NCBI GenBank assembly: GCA_900539325.1
Contig: UQCC01000007.1
Location: 1 to 64,000 of the forward strand
Direction of reading: 5' to 3'
DNA: 64,000 nucleotides
DNA from: an uncultured Eubacterium sp.
Lineage (GTDB): Bacteria; Bacillota; Clostridia; Oscillospirales; Acutalibacteraceae
Part shown: one piece after another, positions 8,080-17,125 of the stretch
Position numbering within the stretch: the first letter of the stretch is position 1
Layout: each line of letters opens with the position of its first letter
Position numbers and translations under genes: made by a program
Notes under the pieces: model-generated
Seen by the model: only the letters and a program-made list of their open reading frames with translations
Databases searched by the model: none
Told to the model about the DNA's origin: nothing

Positions 8080-10686
8080 TTACTTTTTCTTTGATTTTGA
8101 AGCCGGCTTCTTTGCAGGAGTTTTTGGTGCTTCTTTCTTTGGAGCAACTTTTTTCCCTGCTTTCTTTTCAGCCTTTTTCGGTTCTGCCTTTGCTTCTTTT
8201 TTTACCTCTTTTTTAGGCTCTGCTTTTTCTTCCTTAGGAGCCATAGGCTTTGACTTTTTGGCTGCCTTTGGTGTTTCAGAGGCAAACTGAACAGGCTTTG
8301 TGTGCCAAATGTTGTTTGCATAATCTATTATGGAACGATCGGCAGAGAATATGCCTGCGCCCGAAATGTTCATCAAAGACATCTTAACAAACTTTTCTCT
8401 GTCGGCATAAGCCTTTGAAATTTCTCTTTGAGCACGCTGATAATCGGTGAAATCTGCAAGTGCCATATATGGGTCGGTATTAACAAGTGAATAGTAAACC
8501 TCATCAAACTTCTTGCCGTTTACACCGTTTTGCAAAAATGCCATAGCCTTTGCAAGTGTTTCGTTGTTTTGAATATAGCTCTGTGGGAAATAGCCTGCCT
8601 TTTTGAGTTGTTCAACCTCCGGAGTTTTCATACCGAAGATGTAAATATTATCCTCACCGACAGCATCGTGAATTTCTACATTTGCACCATCAAGCGTACC
8701 AAGAGTTATAGCACCGTTGAGCATAAGTTTCATATTACCTGTGCCCGATGCCTCTGTGCCAGCAAGAGAAATCTGCTCACTGATGTCGGCAGCCGGCATA
8801 AGAACCTCGGCAAGAGAAACATTGTAATCTTCAAGGAACACAACCTTGAGTTTGCCGTTTACATCAGGGTCGTTGTTGATAACATTTGAAAGTGCGTCAA
8901 TAAGCTGAATAAGTTTCTTTGCCATAAAGTAGCCCGGAGCCGCCTTTGAAGCGAAGATATAGGTCTTTGGATAATAATCCGCATTTGGATTTTCCTTGAG
9001 CATCTGATATTCCGAAATAATATTAAGAATATTAAGTTGCTGTCTTTTATATTCGTGAAGTCGTTTAACCTGAACATCAAAGATGGAATCAGGGTTAATA
9101 TCAACACCGTTACGCTTTTTGATAATCTTTGCAAAGCGAACCTTGTTTTCGTGCTTGATTTCGTCAAGCTTTGCAAGAACTTTTTTATCGTCCTTAAACT
9201 GACGAAGTTTTTCGAGTTCGTCACTCTTTGTGATAAATCCGTCACCGATAAGAGAAGTGATGTAATCGGTCAATGCAGGGTTTGCCTGGCAAATCCAACG
9301 GCGGAATGCAATACCGTTTGTTACATTACAGAATTTTTCCGGAGTAAGATTATAAAAATCGTTGAACACGGTTTCTTTAAGAATTTCCGAGTGAAGAGCA
9401 GAAACACCGTTTACACTGTGCGAACCGATAACGCAAAGGTTTGCCATACGAACAACGCCGTTTGAAACAACTGCCATACGCTCAACTCTGTCTGCATCAT
9501 AGGTTGCCGACCAAACATATGCACGGAAGCGGTTGTCAATTTCCTTAGTAATTTGATAAATACGAGGAAGAAGTCGAGAATAGAGTTCTTCGCTCCAACA
9601 TTCAAGTGCTTCTTTCATAACAGTGTGGTTTGTATAAGCAACCGTACGGGTAACGATTGACCACGCATCATCCCAACTATATCCGCATTCGTCAAGCATA
9701 ATTCTCATAAGCTCAGGAATAGCCATTGTCGGGTGAGTATCGTTGATATGAATTGCAACCTTGTCGGGAAGATTGTCAAGAGTGCCGTACTTTGTGAGGT
9801 GACGCTGAATAATATCCTGAATTGAAGCAGAAACAAGGAAGTACTGCTGACGAAGGCGGAGTGACTTACCTTCAGGTGAATTATCGGCAGGATAAAGAAC
9901 CTTTGTGATAGCCTCTGCCATAGCGGATTGCTCCATAGCCTTCATATATGAACCCTCATTGAAAAGAGTCATATCAAGTTCAGGCTTCTTGGCAGCCCAC
10001 AAACGAAGGCGGGATACGCCCTCGCCTTTGCCCGAAACATACATATCGTACGGAATAGCCTCAACAACATTGGCGTCCTTATGATTTACATGGTGGAAGT
10101 CGCCGTCCCAGCTATCTTCAATATAGCCCTCAAACGCAACCTTGCACGAACGCTCCTCACGAGGAACAAGCCAAACTTCACCGCCCGGAAGCCAGAAGTC
10201 AGGAAGTTCTGTCTGCCAACCGTCAATTAACTTCTGCTTGAAGATACCTGCTTCATAGCGGAGTGAATAGCCCATTGACTGAAAGCCTGTTGTTGCAAGG
10301 CCGTCAAGATAGCAAGCCGCAAGACGACCCAAGCCGCCGTTACCAAGACCTGCATCAGGCTCTTGCTCATAAAGGTTATCAAGCTTTACGCCCATTGATG
10401 ATAGGGCCTTGTCAAATGTTTCTGTAAGGCCGAGATTATAAAGATTGTTTTTGAGTGAACGACCCATCAAGAATTCCATACAAAGATAATAGATTTCTTT
10501 TGAGTCCTGTCCTTTTGCTGTATGTCTGAAATCGCTGTTTTTCTTTGAAAGTTCATCACGAACTATCATAGCAACAGCCTTATAAAACTGCTCATCGGTG
10601 GCAACATCGGGTGCAACACCGAAGAAATGAGAAAGCTTATCGGTAATAAGCTTCTTTGCTTGTGTTGTAGAAATAGCTGTTTTCAT
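8080..10686 (-). CDS. glgP: Glycogen/maltodextrin phosphorylase (GT35) with a lysine-rich C-terminal tail
   Basis: The enzyme phosphorolyses alpha-1,4-glucan to glucose-1-phosphate. The 868-residue protein has the GT35 core: GNGGLGRLAACYLDGLATTG near residue 116, HINDTHPTMAIPELMRIML near 310, VQVKRLHEYKRQ, and the pyridoxal-phosphate site around EASGTGNMKLMLNGA. Residues 1-803 match the usual family length. Residues 804-868 are extra: 26 of 65 are lysine and the rest is mostly Ala, Pro and Glu, like a histone-H1 or RNA-binding tail. I know of no such tail as a standard part of this family. The start follows GGAGGAATTGT. A promoter lies at 10742-10770, and the GH13 amylase follows 60 bases downstream. 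Confidence 0.95.
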   Translation of the reverse strand: MKTAISTTQAKKLITDKLSHFFGVAPDVATDEQFYKAVAMIVRDELSKKNSDFRHTAKGQDSKEIYYLCMEFLMGRSLKNNLYNLGLTETFDKALSSMGVKLDNLYEQEPDAGLGNGGLGRLAACYLDGLATTGFQSMGYSLRYEAGIFKQKLIDGWQTELPDFWLPGGEVWLVPREERSCKVAFEGYIEDSWDGDFHHVNHKDANVVEAIPYDMYVSGKGEGVSRLRLWAAKKPELDMTLFNEGSYMKAMEQSAMAEAITKVLYPADNSPEGKSLRLRQQYFLVSASIQDIIQRHLTKYGTLDNLPDKVAIHINDTHPTMAIPELMRIMLDECGYSWDDAWSIVTRTVAYTNHTVMKEALECWSEELYSRLLPRIYQITKEIDNRFRAYVWSATYDADRVERMAVVSNGVVRMANLCVIGSHSVNGVSALHSEILKETVFNDFYNLTPEKFCNVTNGIAFRRWICQANPALTDYITSLIGDGFITKSDELEKLRQFKDDKKVLAKLDEIKHENKVRFAKIIKKRNGVDINPDSIFDVQVKRLHEYKRQQLNILNIISEYQMLKENPNADYYPKTYIFASKAAPGYFMAKKLIQLIDALSNVINNDPDVNGKLKVVFLEDYNVSLAEVLMPAADISEQISLAGTEASGTGNMKLMLNGAITLGTLDGANVEIHDAVGEDNIYIFGMKTPEVEQLKKAGYFPQSYIQNNETLAKAMAFLQNGVNGKKFDEVYYSLVNTDPYMALADFTDYQRAQREISKAYADREKFVKMSLMNISGAGIFSADRSIIDYANNIWHTKPVQFASETPKAAKKSKPMAPKEEKAEPKKEVKKEAKAEPKKAEKKAGKKVAPKKEAPKTPAKKPASKSKKK
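8083..8277 (-). repeat. Low-complexity Lys/Ala/Pro/Glu tail of glgP
   Basis: This stretch encodes glycogen phosphorylase residues 804-868. It is made of irregular PKKE, AEPKK, KKEAK and APKKE units with 40% lysine. Confidence 0.85.
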
Positions 10687-10741
10687 ACAATTCCTCCAAA
10701 AATTTATTTAAAAATGATATGTTATTTCTTAATTTTTGTAT

Positions 10742-10770
10742 ATTGTACGCTAAAAATGCAACTTTTTCAA
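10742..10770 (-). promoter_or_regulatory. Sigma-A-like promoter of glgP
   Basis: TTGAAA (10770-10765, minus) is followed after 17 bases by TACAAT (10747-10742), about 55 bases upstream of the glgP start. Confidence 0.7.
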
Positions 10771-10805
10771 TAGTCACAGCCAAATATATACATTTTACAC
10801 AAAAA

Positions 10806-10841
10806 CACAAAAGACCTCTTGTATAAATAAGAAGTCTTTTT
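10806..10841 (-). terminator. Terminator after the flippase gene
   Basis: On the minus strand AAAGACTTCTT, an 8-base loop and AAGAGGTCTTT (one mismatch) are followed by a T-rich run. It lies directly past the stop at 10849 and so ends the proB-proA-DUF5050-flippase transcript. Confidence 0.65.
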
Positions 10842-10848
10842 GCAAAAA

Positions 10849-12273
10849 TCACTTGCTTTTCTTTAAAAATTTGCCAAAAATCTTGTTTGCGAGTTCTTTT
10901 ATAGGCTTGAAATTTACCAAAAGCATAGCCAAAACAAGAGCCGATTCGATACCGTACATCATTGCTCCCGACTTTAGCTTTATCATAACAATGCACTGAA
11001 CCGCAAGGATTGCAACCTCGGCAATAAGAAGCGGTGTGTTGAAATTGATTGCGATATATTTTTTGGTGTTTGCCCCTCTGAAAATAAACACAACGGCAAA
11101 AGCGATAACGGTTGCTATTGCGGCACCGATTGCACCAATATTCGGAATCAAAAGCAAATTGAGCACGATATTTGTCAATGCTCCCGACAAAGCGGTAACC
11201 ATAGCCATAACCGACTTCTTCTCCGCCATATAAACGGATGCAAGGAAGTTTACAAGGCACGAAAGGGTTGTTGCGATAATAAGAACAGGAACATATTTCC
11301 ACGAATCATAATAAATCGGTTTAACCAAAATTTTGGTAATAAACTGACAGAACAGAATAAGACCCGAAGAAACGGCAAATATACCGCCCGAATAAACACG
11401 GAACACCTTGCTGAAGAACTCTGCCTTGTCCTCACTGTCGTATTCATCAACAGCAGACAACTGCCACGCATCAATAAAAATTGACGAAAACATAATAACA
11501 AAGTTTGGAATCTTTGAAGCGGCGGTATAAAGTCCGTTTTCGGCAGAACCGATAAAGCCCGTTACCATATATCTGTCCGACACATTGATTATCCACCACA
11601 AAATAATTGTCGGCATAAGCGGGACAGAATATTTGAGCATATCAATCTTTGTTTTCTTGTTTACCTTATGAAAATGAAGGTCGTTCCACAATTTTGTTGC
11701 AACAAAGAGGAACACAACCGACATAAAATCGGATGCAATAATAGCAAGAACATAGCCGGTAACACCCATATTAAGCGGACCGAGGAACAACAGATTAAAG
11801 AGCAGAGTTGTTGCGGTTGCAATAATACCGTCTATTGCAAAAATTCTAACCTGTCCGCAACCTCTTACGAACTGTTGGCATAGTTGACGCATACCCGAAA
11901 CCAACACAAAAAGATACAATAGCGGAGCGTATTCGCCAAGTTTCATATCGTTGATTTTTATCAAGGTCACGGGATAATAGAAAATCAAAAATGCCAAAAA
12001 GCCTTTAAGCGTTGTTCGCACACCAATGGTGAAAACATCGCTTTTGTTCTCGTTCTTATCAAGAGCAAAGCGAAGCGCCGCACTGTTTATTTGCAAAAAC
12101 ACAATAGGAATGAGCACATTTGCGGTTTGCTGAATAAGATCGCCCGTAGAATACTGTTCAGGCAAAAGTTTGCTCGTGACATAAGGCATAAGCAAAAAGG
12201 ACAAAATCTTTGAAGAAAATGTACCGATTGCAAATATTATTGTATTTGTGGCTAATTTTTTATACTTATCCAA
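10849..12273 (-). CDS. Polysaccharide flippase (Wzx/MATE-like)
   Basis: The 474-residue integral membrane protein has about 12-14 hydrophobic segments and the MOP-superfamily opening TIIFAIGTFSSKILSFLLMPYV, followed by LLPEQYSTGDLI. Proteins of this type move lipid-linked sugar units across the membrane for capsule, exopolysaccharide or teichoic acid-like polymers. It is last in the run proB-proA-DUF5050-flippase and starts 18 bases after its neighbour, so it is probably co-transcribed with proline synthesis genes, which is not an obvious functional match. No glycosyltransferase cluster adjoins it; related genes sit 17-45 kb away (GT2 at 30056, Wzz/kinase at 57249). The substrate cannot be read from the sequence. 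Confidence 0.85.
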   Translation of the reverse strand: MDKYKKLATNTIIFAIGTFSSKILSFLLMPYVTSKLLPEQYSTGDLIQQTANVLIPIVFLQINSAALRFALDKNENKSDVFTIGVRTTLKGFLAFLIFYYPVTLIKINDMKLGEYAPLLYLFVLVSGMRQLCQQFVRGCGQVRIFAIDGIIATATTLLFNLLFLGPLNMGVTGYVLAIIASDFMSVVFLFVATKLWNDLHFHKVNKKTKIDMLKYSVPLMPTIILWWIINVSDRYMVTGFIGSAENGLYTAASKIPNFVIMFSSIFIDAWQLSAVDEYDSEDKAEFFSKVFRVYSGGIFAVSSGLILFCQFITKILVKPIYYDSWKYVPVLIIATTLSCLVNFLASVYMAEKKSVMAMVTALSGALTNIVLNLLLIPNIGAIGAAIATVIAFAVVFIFRGANTKKYIAINFNTPLLIAEVAILAVQCIVMIKLKSGAMMYGIESALVLAMLLVNFKPIKELANKIFGKFLKKSK

Positions 12274-12291
12274 AAATCTTTACCTCTTAAA

Positions 12292-13566
12292 TTAGTAACT
12301 CCATTTGCCGCCGCCAAAAGTCATAACATTTGACGAGCCTGTAAGATTTGATGACGCACGATAAATCTTGTCGCCGTTTGAACGCTCACCGATAATAAAA
12401 TCATATTCACCGCCGTGCTGAATAAACACATTGTCATTTGCCGTAACATTGCCTGAAGAAAGCATTGTTTTTGTAGCGTCGCTGTTCATATTAAGTTCAA
12501 ACATCTTGAACTTATCGCCGTCAAGATCGGCGTAGAACATTCTGTTTTGGTCAACAACAACAGGCTTGCAAAGGCTGACGCCCTCAACCAATGTGACCGT
12601 TTTTTGTGAACCGTACTTTTGACGAATGATATTGTACTTGCCGTCGGATTGTTTTTCGTAATAATACATAAAGCCGTTTTCCATAGACAAGGAGGTAATC
12701 TCGCCGTTTTTACTGTCAGGTCTGAAGCGTTCTTCTTCCCCACCTGCTGAAAGCACGCAGAGATAAGCCACATTTCCCGACATATCCTCACTTGTAAAGA
12801 ACACTCTGTCAAGCGAAATACCTATCAAATTAACCTTATCTCCGTAGCCCGAATAAAGCACCGTAGGAGTAAAGTTTTGAGTATTGACGGCAACAACCTC
12901 GTTATTTGTTGAAATACAGTAAGCTGTTGTGTCGTAAATATATGCAAGCATAACATTATCGGCTACCTTGGCGAGATTTTTACCTGTTTTTGTAACCTTA
13001 TACAAAGCGTGGTCGCTTTCGTTAACGAAATAGAAGTAATCGCCTCTGATATTAAACGATGAAAGTATATCGCTCGATTTATAAACACAGGCATAGCTTT
13101 CACTTTCGGGCAAGAACTTGTAAATACCTCTGCCGTCCACGATATGATAAACAATGCCGTTATCCTTATCCACCTTGCCGCCGTTTAAAAGATTGCCTAT
13201 CATAGCACCTTTTTTAGCCGCTTCAAATTCAAAATCCGAATGTTCAAGATATGACACCTGAGGAAGCGTTGTAGCCTCTGTTGTGGTTTCACGAGGGACG
13301 GTTGTTGTGGTAGTCGTTGTTCTGCCGATGATGTTTTCATCAACAAAATCGGCAACCTCTTTATTTTGCAAAACGCTGCTGAAATAAAAATCGGTGAAAA
13401 CATATTTTACCGACAAAAGTCCTGCCGCAATAAGAACAACAAGCACGGCAATAATAACAAGCAAAGCCTTGCCGAAGCCGCCTTTTTTCTTTTTTCTCTT
13501 TTTCTTTTTTCTTTTATTATCAACCTGCGGTTGAATATACGAATATTCGTTATTATTTCTTTTCAT
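12292..13566 (-). CDS. DUF5050-like membrane-anchored beta-propeller protein
   Basis: The 424-residue protein has a highly basic cytoplasmic N-terminus (KRKKKKRKKKKGG, about 19-31), one membrane helix (about 33-57) and a Thr-rich linker (TTTTTTVPRETTTEATT, about 92-108). An extracellular domain of repeated strands follows (GRGIYKFLP, YFYFVNESDHALYKV, NRMFYADLDGDKFKMF), like DUF5050 proteins, in which each repeat resembles a propeller blade. The function is unknown; surface sensing or binding is a guess. Its ATG shares bases with the proA stop (TAATG), so its translation is probably coupled to proA. The family name is from memory. Confidence 0.65.
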   Translation of the reverse strand: MKRNNNEYSYIQPQVDNKRKKKKRKKKKGGFGKALLVIIAVLVVLIAAGLLSVKYVFTDFYFSSVLQNKEVADFVDENIIGRTTTTTTTVPRETTTEATTLPQVSYLEHSDFEFEAAKKGAMIGNLLNGGKVDKDNGIVYHIVDGRGIYKFLPESESYACVYKSSDILSSFNIRGDYFYFVNESDHALYKVTKTGKNLAKVADNVMLAYIYDTTAYCISTNNEVVAVNTQNFTPTVLYSGYGDKVNLIGISLDRVFFTSEDMSGNVAYLCVLSAGGEEERFRPDSKNGEITSLSMENGFMYYYEKQSDGKYNIIRQKYGSQKTVTLVEGVSLCKPVVVDQNRMFYADLDGDKFKMFELNMNSDATKTMLSSGNVTANDNVFIQHGGEYDFIIGERSNGDKIYRASSNLTGSSNVMTFGGGKWSY

Positions 13567-14807
13567 TATCTGACTTGTCCGTCTCCGTAAATCAAATATT
13601 TTGTTGAAGTAAGTTGTTCAAGTCCCATAGGTCCTCTTGCATGAAGTTTTTGAGTTGAAATACCGATTTCTGCACCGAGCCCAAACTCCGCACCGTCCGT
13701 AAACCTTGTTGAAGCGTTTACATAAACAGAAGAAGAATCAATGCACTTCAAAAACTTTTCGGCATTTTCCTTATTTTCGGTAATAATAGCTTCGCTGTGA
13801 CCTGTTGAATTTGTATTGATATGAGCAATCGCCTCATCAACAGTATCAACAGTTTTTACGCTGATTATATAATCAAGGTATTCGGTTGCAAAATCATCTT
13901 CCGTTGCCGGCACAACAAGACTGCACGCCTTTTGTGCACGCTCGTCACCACGGATTTCAACATCCTTTTCCTTGAGCTTTTTTGCAATAATCGGCAAAGC
14001 CTTGTCAATAATCTTGCTGTTGATAACAAGACTTTCGCAAGCATTGCACACGGATATTCTCTGCGTTTTTGCATTGAATATAATCTCTGCCGTCATATTA
14101 ATATCTGCACTTTCGTCAACATAAATATGGCAATTACCCGAACCTGTTTCGATTACAGGCACGGTTGAATTTTCAACAACAGCCTTGATAAGACCTTTAC
14201 CGCCTCTCGGAATAAGGCAATCAAGGTATTCGTTCATATGCATCATATCGTTTGATGACTGCCTTGAAGTGTCGCCGACAAGCTGAATGACATCTTGTGA
14301 AAAGCCTGCCTTTGCAAGTGCCTCTCGCATAATATCGGCAAGAGCGGTGTTTGAATTGATAGCCTCCTTGCCGCCACGAAGAATTACGGCATTGCCGCTT
14401 TTAAGGCACAGAGCCGCCGCATCAACGGTGACATTAGGGCGTGCTTCAAAAATTATACCGATAACGCCCAAAGGCACGGTAACTTTCTTTATAAGAAGTC
14501 CGTTATCTTTTTTGTATTCGGACAGCACCCTGCCGCACGGGTCAGGCAAAGAAGCAACTTGACGGGCACCGTCTGCCATAGCCTTAATTCTGTCGGCATT
14601 GAGCATAAGGCGGTCGATAAGTCCGTCATTCAAACCGTTTTGTCTGCCGTTTTCTATATCAACATTATTGGCAGAAACGATTTTATCAATATTTTCTTCA
14701 AGCATATCGGCAATAATACCGAGAGCGTTGTTTTTTTGCTCTGTTGTAACCTGGGACATAAAGGTAAGCGTTTGCTTTGCCTTTTTACCCTGTTCAAAAA
14801 CTGTCAT
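13566..14807 (-). CDS. proA: Gamma-glutamyl phosphate reductase
   Basis: ProA makes glutamate-5-semialdehyde, the second step of proline synthesis, using NADPH. The 413-residue protein matches the family over its full length: VTVPLGVIGIIFEARPNVT near residue 92, SGNAVILRGGKEA, and the catalytic cysteine in RISVCNACESLV. It lies 33 bases downstream of proB, and its stop codon overlaps the start of the DUF5050-like gene. The call is firm. Confidence 0.97.
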   Translation of the reverse strand: MTVFEQGKKAKQTLTFMSQVTTEQKNNALGIIADMLEENIDKIVSANNVDIENGRQNGLNDGLIDRLMLNADRIKAMADGARQVASLPDPCGRVLSEYKKDNGLLIKKVTVPLGVIGIIFEARPNVTVDAAALCLKSGNAVILRGGKEAINSNTALADIMREALAKAGFSQDVIQLVGDTSRQSSNDMMHMNEYLDCLIPRGGKGLIKAVVENSTVPVIETGSGNCHIYVDESADINMTAEIIFNAKTQRISVCNACESLVINSKIIDKALPIIAKKLKEKDVEIRGDERAQKACSLVVPATEDDFATEYLDYIISVKTVDTVDEAIAHINTNSTGHSEAIITENKENAEKFLKCIDSSSVYVNASTRFTDGAEFGLGAEIGISTQKLHARGPMGLEQLTSTKYLIYGDGQVR

Positions 14808-14840
14808 ATCAAAACTCCTGCGTTCATTCGGAAAAATAAA

Positions 14841-15611
14841 TCAATTAGGTAAAAATTTTGTGCCAACATTTTCGCCGTCAAGCACATTATAAATTTTCTT
14901 TGGTGTGACACCGTTCATAACAACAACAGGAATACCCGCATTGTTTGCGATTTTTGCCGCCTTAACCTTTGTTGCAAAACCGCCCGTTCCCTTTTCGCCT
15001 GCACCGCCTGCAACCGCTTCAATCTCCGGAGTAATTTCTTTTACAACAGGAATAAGCTTTGCATCGGGATTTTCCGACGGATTGCTGTCGTACAAGCCGT
15101 CTGTATCGGTGAGCATAACAAGCAAATCCGCATCGATAAGTTCTGCCACCGTTGCAGAAAGGCAATCATTATCGCCGTTCAAAAGTTCTTCGATAGACAC
15201 GGAGTCGTTCTCGTTTACAACCGGAATAACGCCGTATTCGATAAGTTGATTGAATGTGTTTGTGAGGTGCATCTTGTTTTCCTTATTTTCAAGTGCGTCA
15301 TATGTAAAAAGAAGTTGCGACACAATAACATCATATTCGCCGAAAAACTTGTCATAAAGGAACATAAGTTCACCCTGACCGACAGCGGCGGCTGCCTGTC
15401 TGCCCTTTATGCTTTGGGGCTTTTTATGCAAGCCAAGACGAGCCGTGCCTATTCCGATAGCACCCGATGACACAAGAATAACCTCGTGACCCATATTGTG
15501 CAAATCAGCAAGAACGGATACAAGTTCTCCGATTTTTTGAATATTTGTTTTTCCTGTTTTATGAGTAAGGGTGGAAGTGCCGACCTTTACCACAATTCTC
15601 TTCTTTTGCAT
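14841..15611 (-). CDS. proB: Glutamate 5-kinase, short form without PUA domain
   Basis: ProB phosphorylates glutamate in the first step of proline synthesis. The 256-residue protein contains the whole amino-acid kinase fold: VVKVGTSTLT at the N-terminus, VSSGAIGIG near 48, NENDSVS near 137 and GTGGFATKVKAA near 208. It ends there; the C-terminal PUA domain of enzymes such as the 367-residue Escherichia coli protein is absent. PUA-less kinases occur in other Firmicutes, so this is probably a natural short form, possibly with altered oligomerisation or proline feedback. It has its own promoter and is followed by proA. Confidence 0.95.
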   Translation of the reverse strand: MQKKRIVVKVGTSTLTHKTGKTNIQKIGELVSVLADLHNMGHEVILVSSGAIGIGTARLGLHKKPQSIKGRQAAAAVGQGELMFLYDKFFGEYDVIVSQLLFTYDALENKENKMHLTNTFNQLIEYGVIPVVNENDSVSIEELLNGDNDCLSATVAELIDADLLVMLTDTDGLYDSNPSENPDAKLIPVVKEITPEIEAVAGGAGEKGTGGFATKVKAAKIANNAGIPVVVMNGVTPKKIYNVLDGENVGTKFLPN

Positions 15612-15646
15612 AAAATTTTTGCTCCAATATTATAATTCAGTTTAAT

Positions 15647-15675
15647 ATTATAGCACAGTAATATTAGCGTTGCAA
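15647..15675 (-). promoter_or_regulatory. Sigma-A-like promoter of proBA
   Basis: TTGCAA (15675-15670, minus) is followed after 17 bases by TATAAT (15652-15647). Two copies of the palindrome TAATATTA separated by 8 bases flank the -10 region, and 17 bases here (15643-15659) are identical to the aspS promoter. Confidence 0.75.
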
Positions 15676-15743
15676 TTAAAAAGATGTATTTTTGGCTAAA
15701 TTGTGTAAACAATAGAGGTGAAAAATGATAAAGGAGTATAGAT

Positions 15744-17072
15744 ATGACAAAAAGAAGCTATATCAGAATTGTATCATACATCGGTTTTATGCTTGCGGTC
15801 ATAGTGATTTCAAGCGTTATGAGTGCAACGAATATGAAAGCATACAAGACCGAACTTGAGGTTTCGTACCAACAAAGTCTTGCGGAATTTGCCGAATGTC
15901 TTGACAAGGTTGATACCGACATCACAAAAAGTCTTGTATCAAATTCAAAAGGCGAAGTGTACGATTTAAGCAGAGATTTATATGCGCAATGTTCAACGGC
16001 AAAAAACGCAATGAGCCGTCTGCCCGTCAGTCAAATGGAACTTGGCAACGCATACAAATTTTTGAGTCAATGCAGCGACTATGCACAATATATCGGCGGT
16101 AAAATCGACAAAAACGAAATCATAACCGAAGAAGAACACCAAAACCTAAAAAACCTGCTCGGTTATGCACAAAAATTCAGCGAACAGGCTAAGGATATGG
16201 TGGCAACGGTAAACGCTGGTGCAATGATTACCGAGGGTGAAGTTAAAAGCGTTAATCAAATAAATGTTTCTCCGCTGTCAAACAGTTTCAGTGCAGGTGC
16301 GGAAATTTTTGAGGACTTCCCCACTCTGCTTTATGACGGTCCGTTTTCAGACCAAGTGCTGAACAAGGCGTCAAAGCTTGTAAAATCCGGTGATGTCAAA
16401 ACTCGGGAAGAATGCAGAAAGATTTTTGCAAGTGCAATCGGAACGGATGTAAATAATGTATCATACGAAACCGATGACAAATCAAAAATCCCGTGCTATA
16501 CCTTTAAATGCGGCAGATACACGGGTTTGGTGACAAAGCAAGGCGGATATATCAAAGAAATCTTATATTCCGGCAAAATTCAAAATTCAAACATCACGGC
16601 AGAAAACGCATGCAACCTTGCCGTGAATGCACTTGAAGAACTTGGATATTCAAATATGACGGTATGCTACTACAATGTTGAAAACAACATTTGCACGGTT
16701 AACTGTGCATATCAAAAGGACAATGTATGCTACTATTCGGACTTAATCAAGGTCGGTATTTCAATGAATGACGGCGAACTTGTGAGCGTGGACTCAAAAA
16801 CATATCTCACAAACCATACAAACAGGAAGCCGAAAATCGCAAAGCTTTCTACAAACCAAGCAAAGAAAAAGCTGTCAAAATACCTTGAAGTAAAAAGCTC
16901 GAAAATGTGCGTCATTCCAAAGGAAAGCGGCAAAGAAATACAATGCTACGAATTCACCTGCAAAAGCAAGGACACAGGCGAGGAGACCCTTGTTTACATC
17001 AACTGTGACACAGGCGAAGAAGAAGATATTATGATAGTGTTAAAATCGGCAAGCGGTACTTTGGTAAAATAA
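15744..17072 (+). CDS. ypeB: YpeB-like spore germination protein
   Basis: In Bacillus, YpeB is an inner spore membrane protein needed to place and stabilise the cortex-lytic enzyme SleB. The 442-residue protein has an N-terminal membrane anchor (about 8-27), a long helical region (about 35-190) and C-terminal PepSY-type repeats (ENACNLAVNALEELGYSNM near 290 and KLSTNQAKKKLSKYLEVKS near 370). This architecture and length fit YpeB. The usual partner sleB is not adjacent: proB is divergent upstream and a small lipoprotein follows. The start ATG follows AAAGGAGTATAGAT. No convincing vegetative promoter is seen; a forespore promoter would be expected but I cannot point to one. Confidence 0.8.
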   Translation: MTKRSYIRIVSYIGFMLAVIVISSVMSATNMKAYKTELEVSYQQSLAEFAECLDKVDTDITKSLVSNSKGEVYDLSRDLYAQCSTAKNAMSRLPVSQMELGNAYKFLSQCSDYAQYIGGKIDKNEIITEEEHQNLKNLLGYAQKFSEQAKDMVATVNAGAMITEGEVKSVNQINVSPLSNSFSAGAEIFEDFPTLLYDGPFSDQVLNKASKLVKSGDVKTREECRKIFASAIGTDVNNVSYETDDKSKIPCYTFKCGRYTGLVTKQGGYIKEILYSGKIQNSNITAENACNLAVNALEELGYSNMTVCYYNVENNICTVNCAYQKDNVCYYSDLIKVGISMNDGELVSVDSKTYLTNHTNRKPKIAKLSTNQAKKKLSKYLEVKSSKMCVIPKESGKEIQCYEFTCKSKDTGEETLVYINCDTGEEEDIMIVLKSASGTLVK

Positions 17073-17125
17073 TGAATAAACAAAAAAATATTACACACAC
17101 TACCACCGAAAGGATGATATAAATT

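Noticed and set aside
10790..10851. UGA read as a sense codon genome-wide, suggested by the transporter extension
   Set aside because: The flippase gene also ends in UGA, and reading on would run through its terminator hairpin; no other frame here contains an internal UGA.
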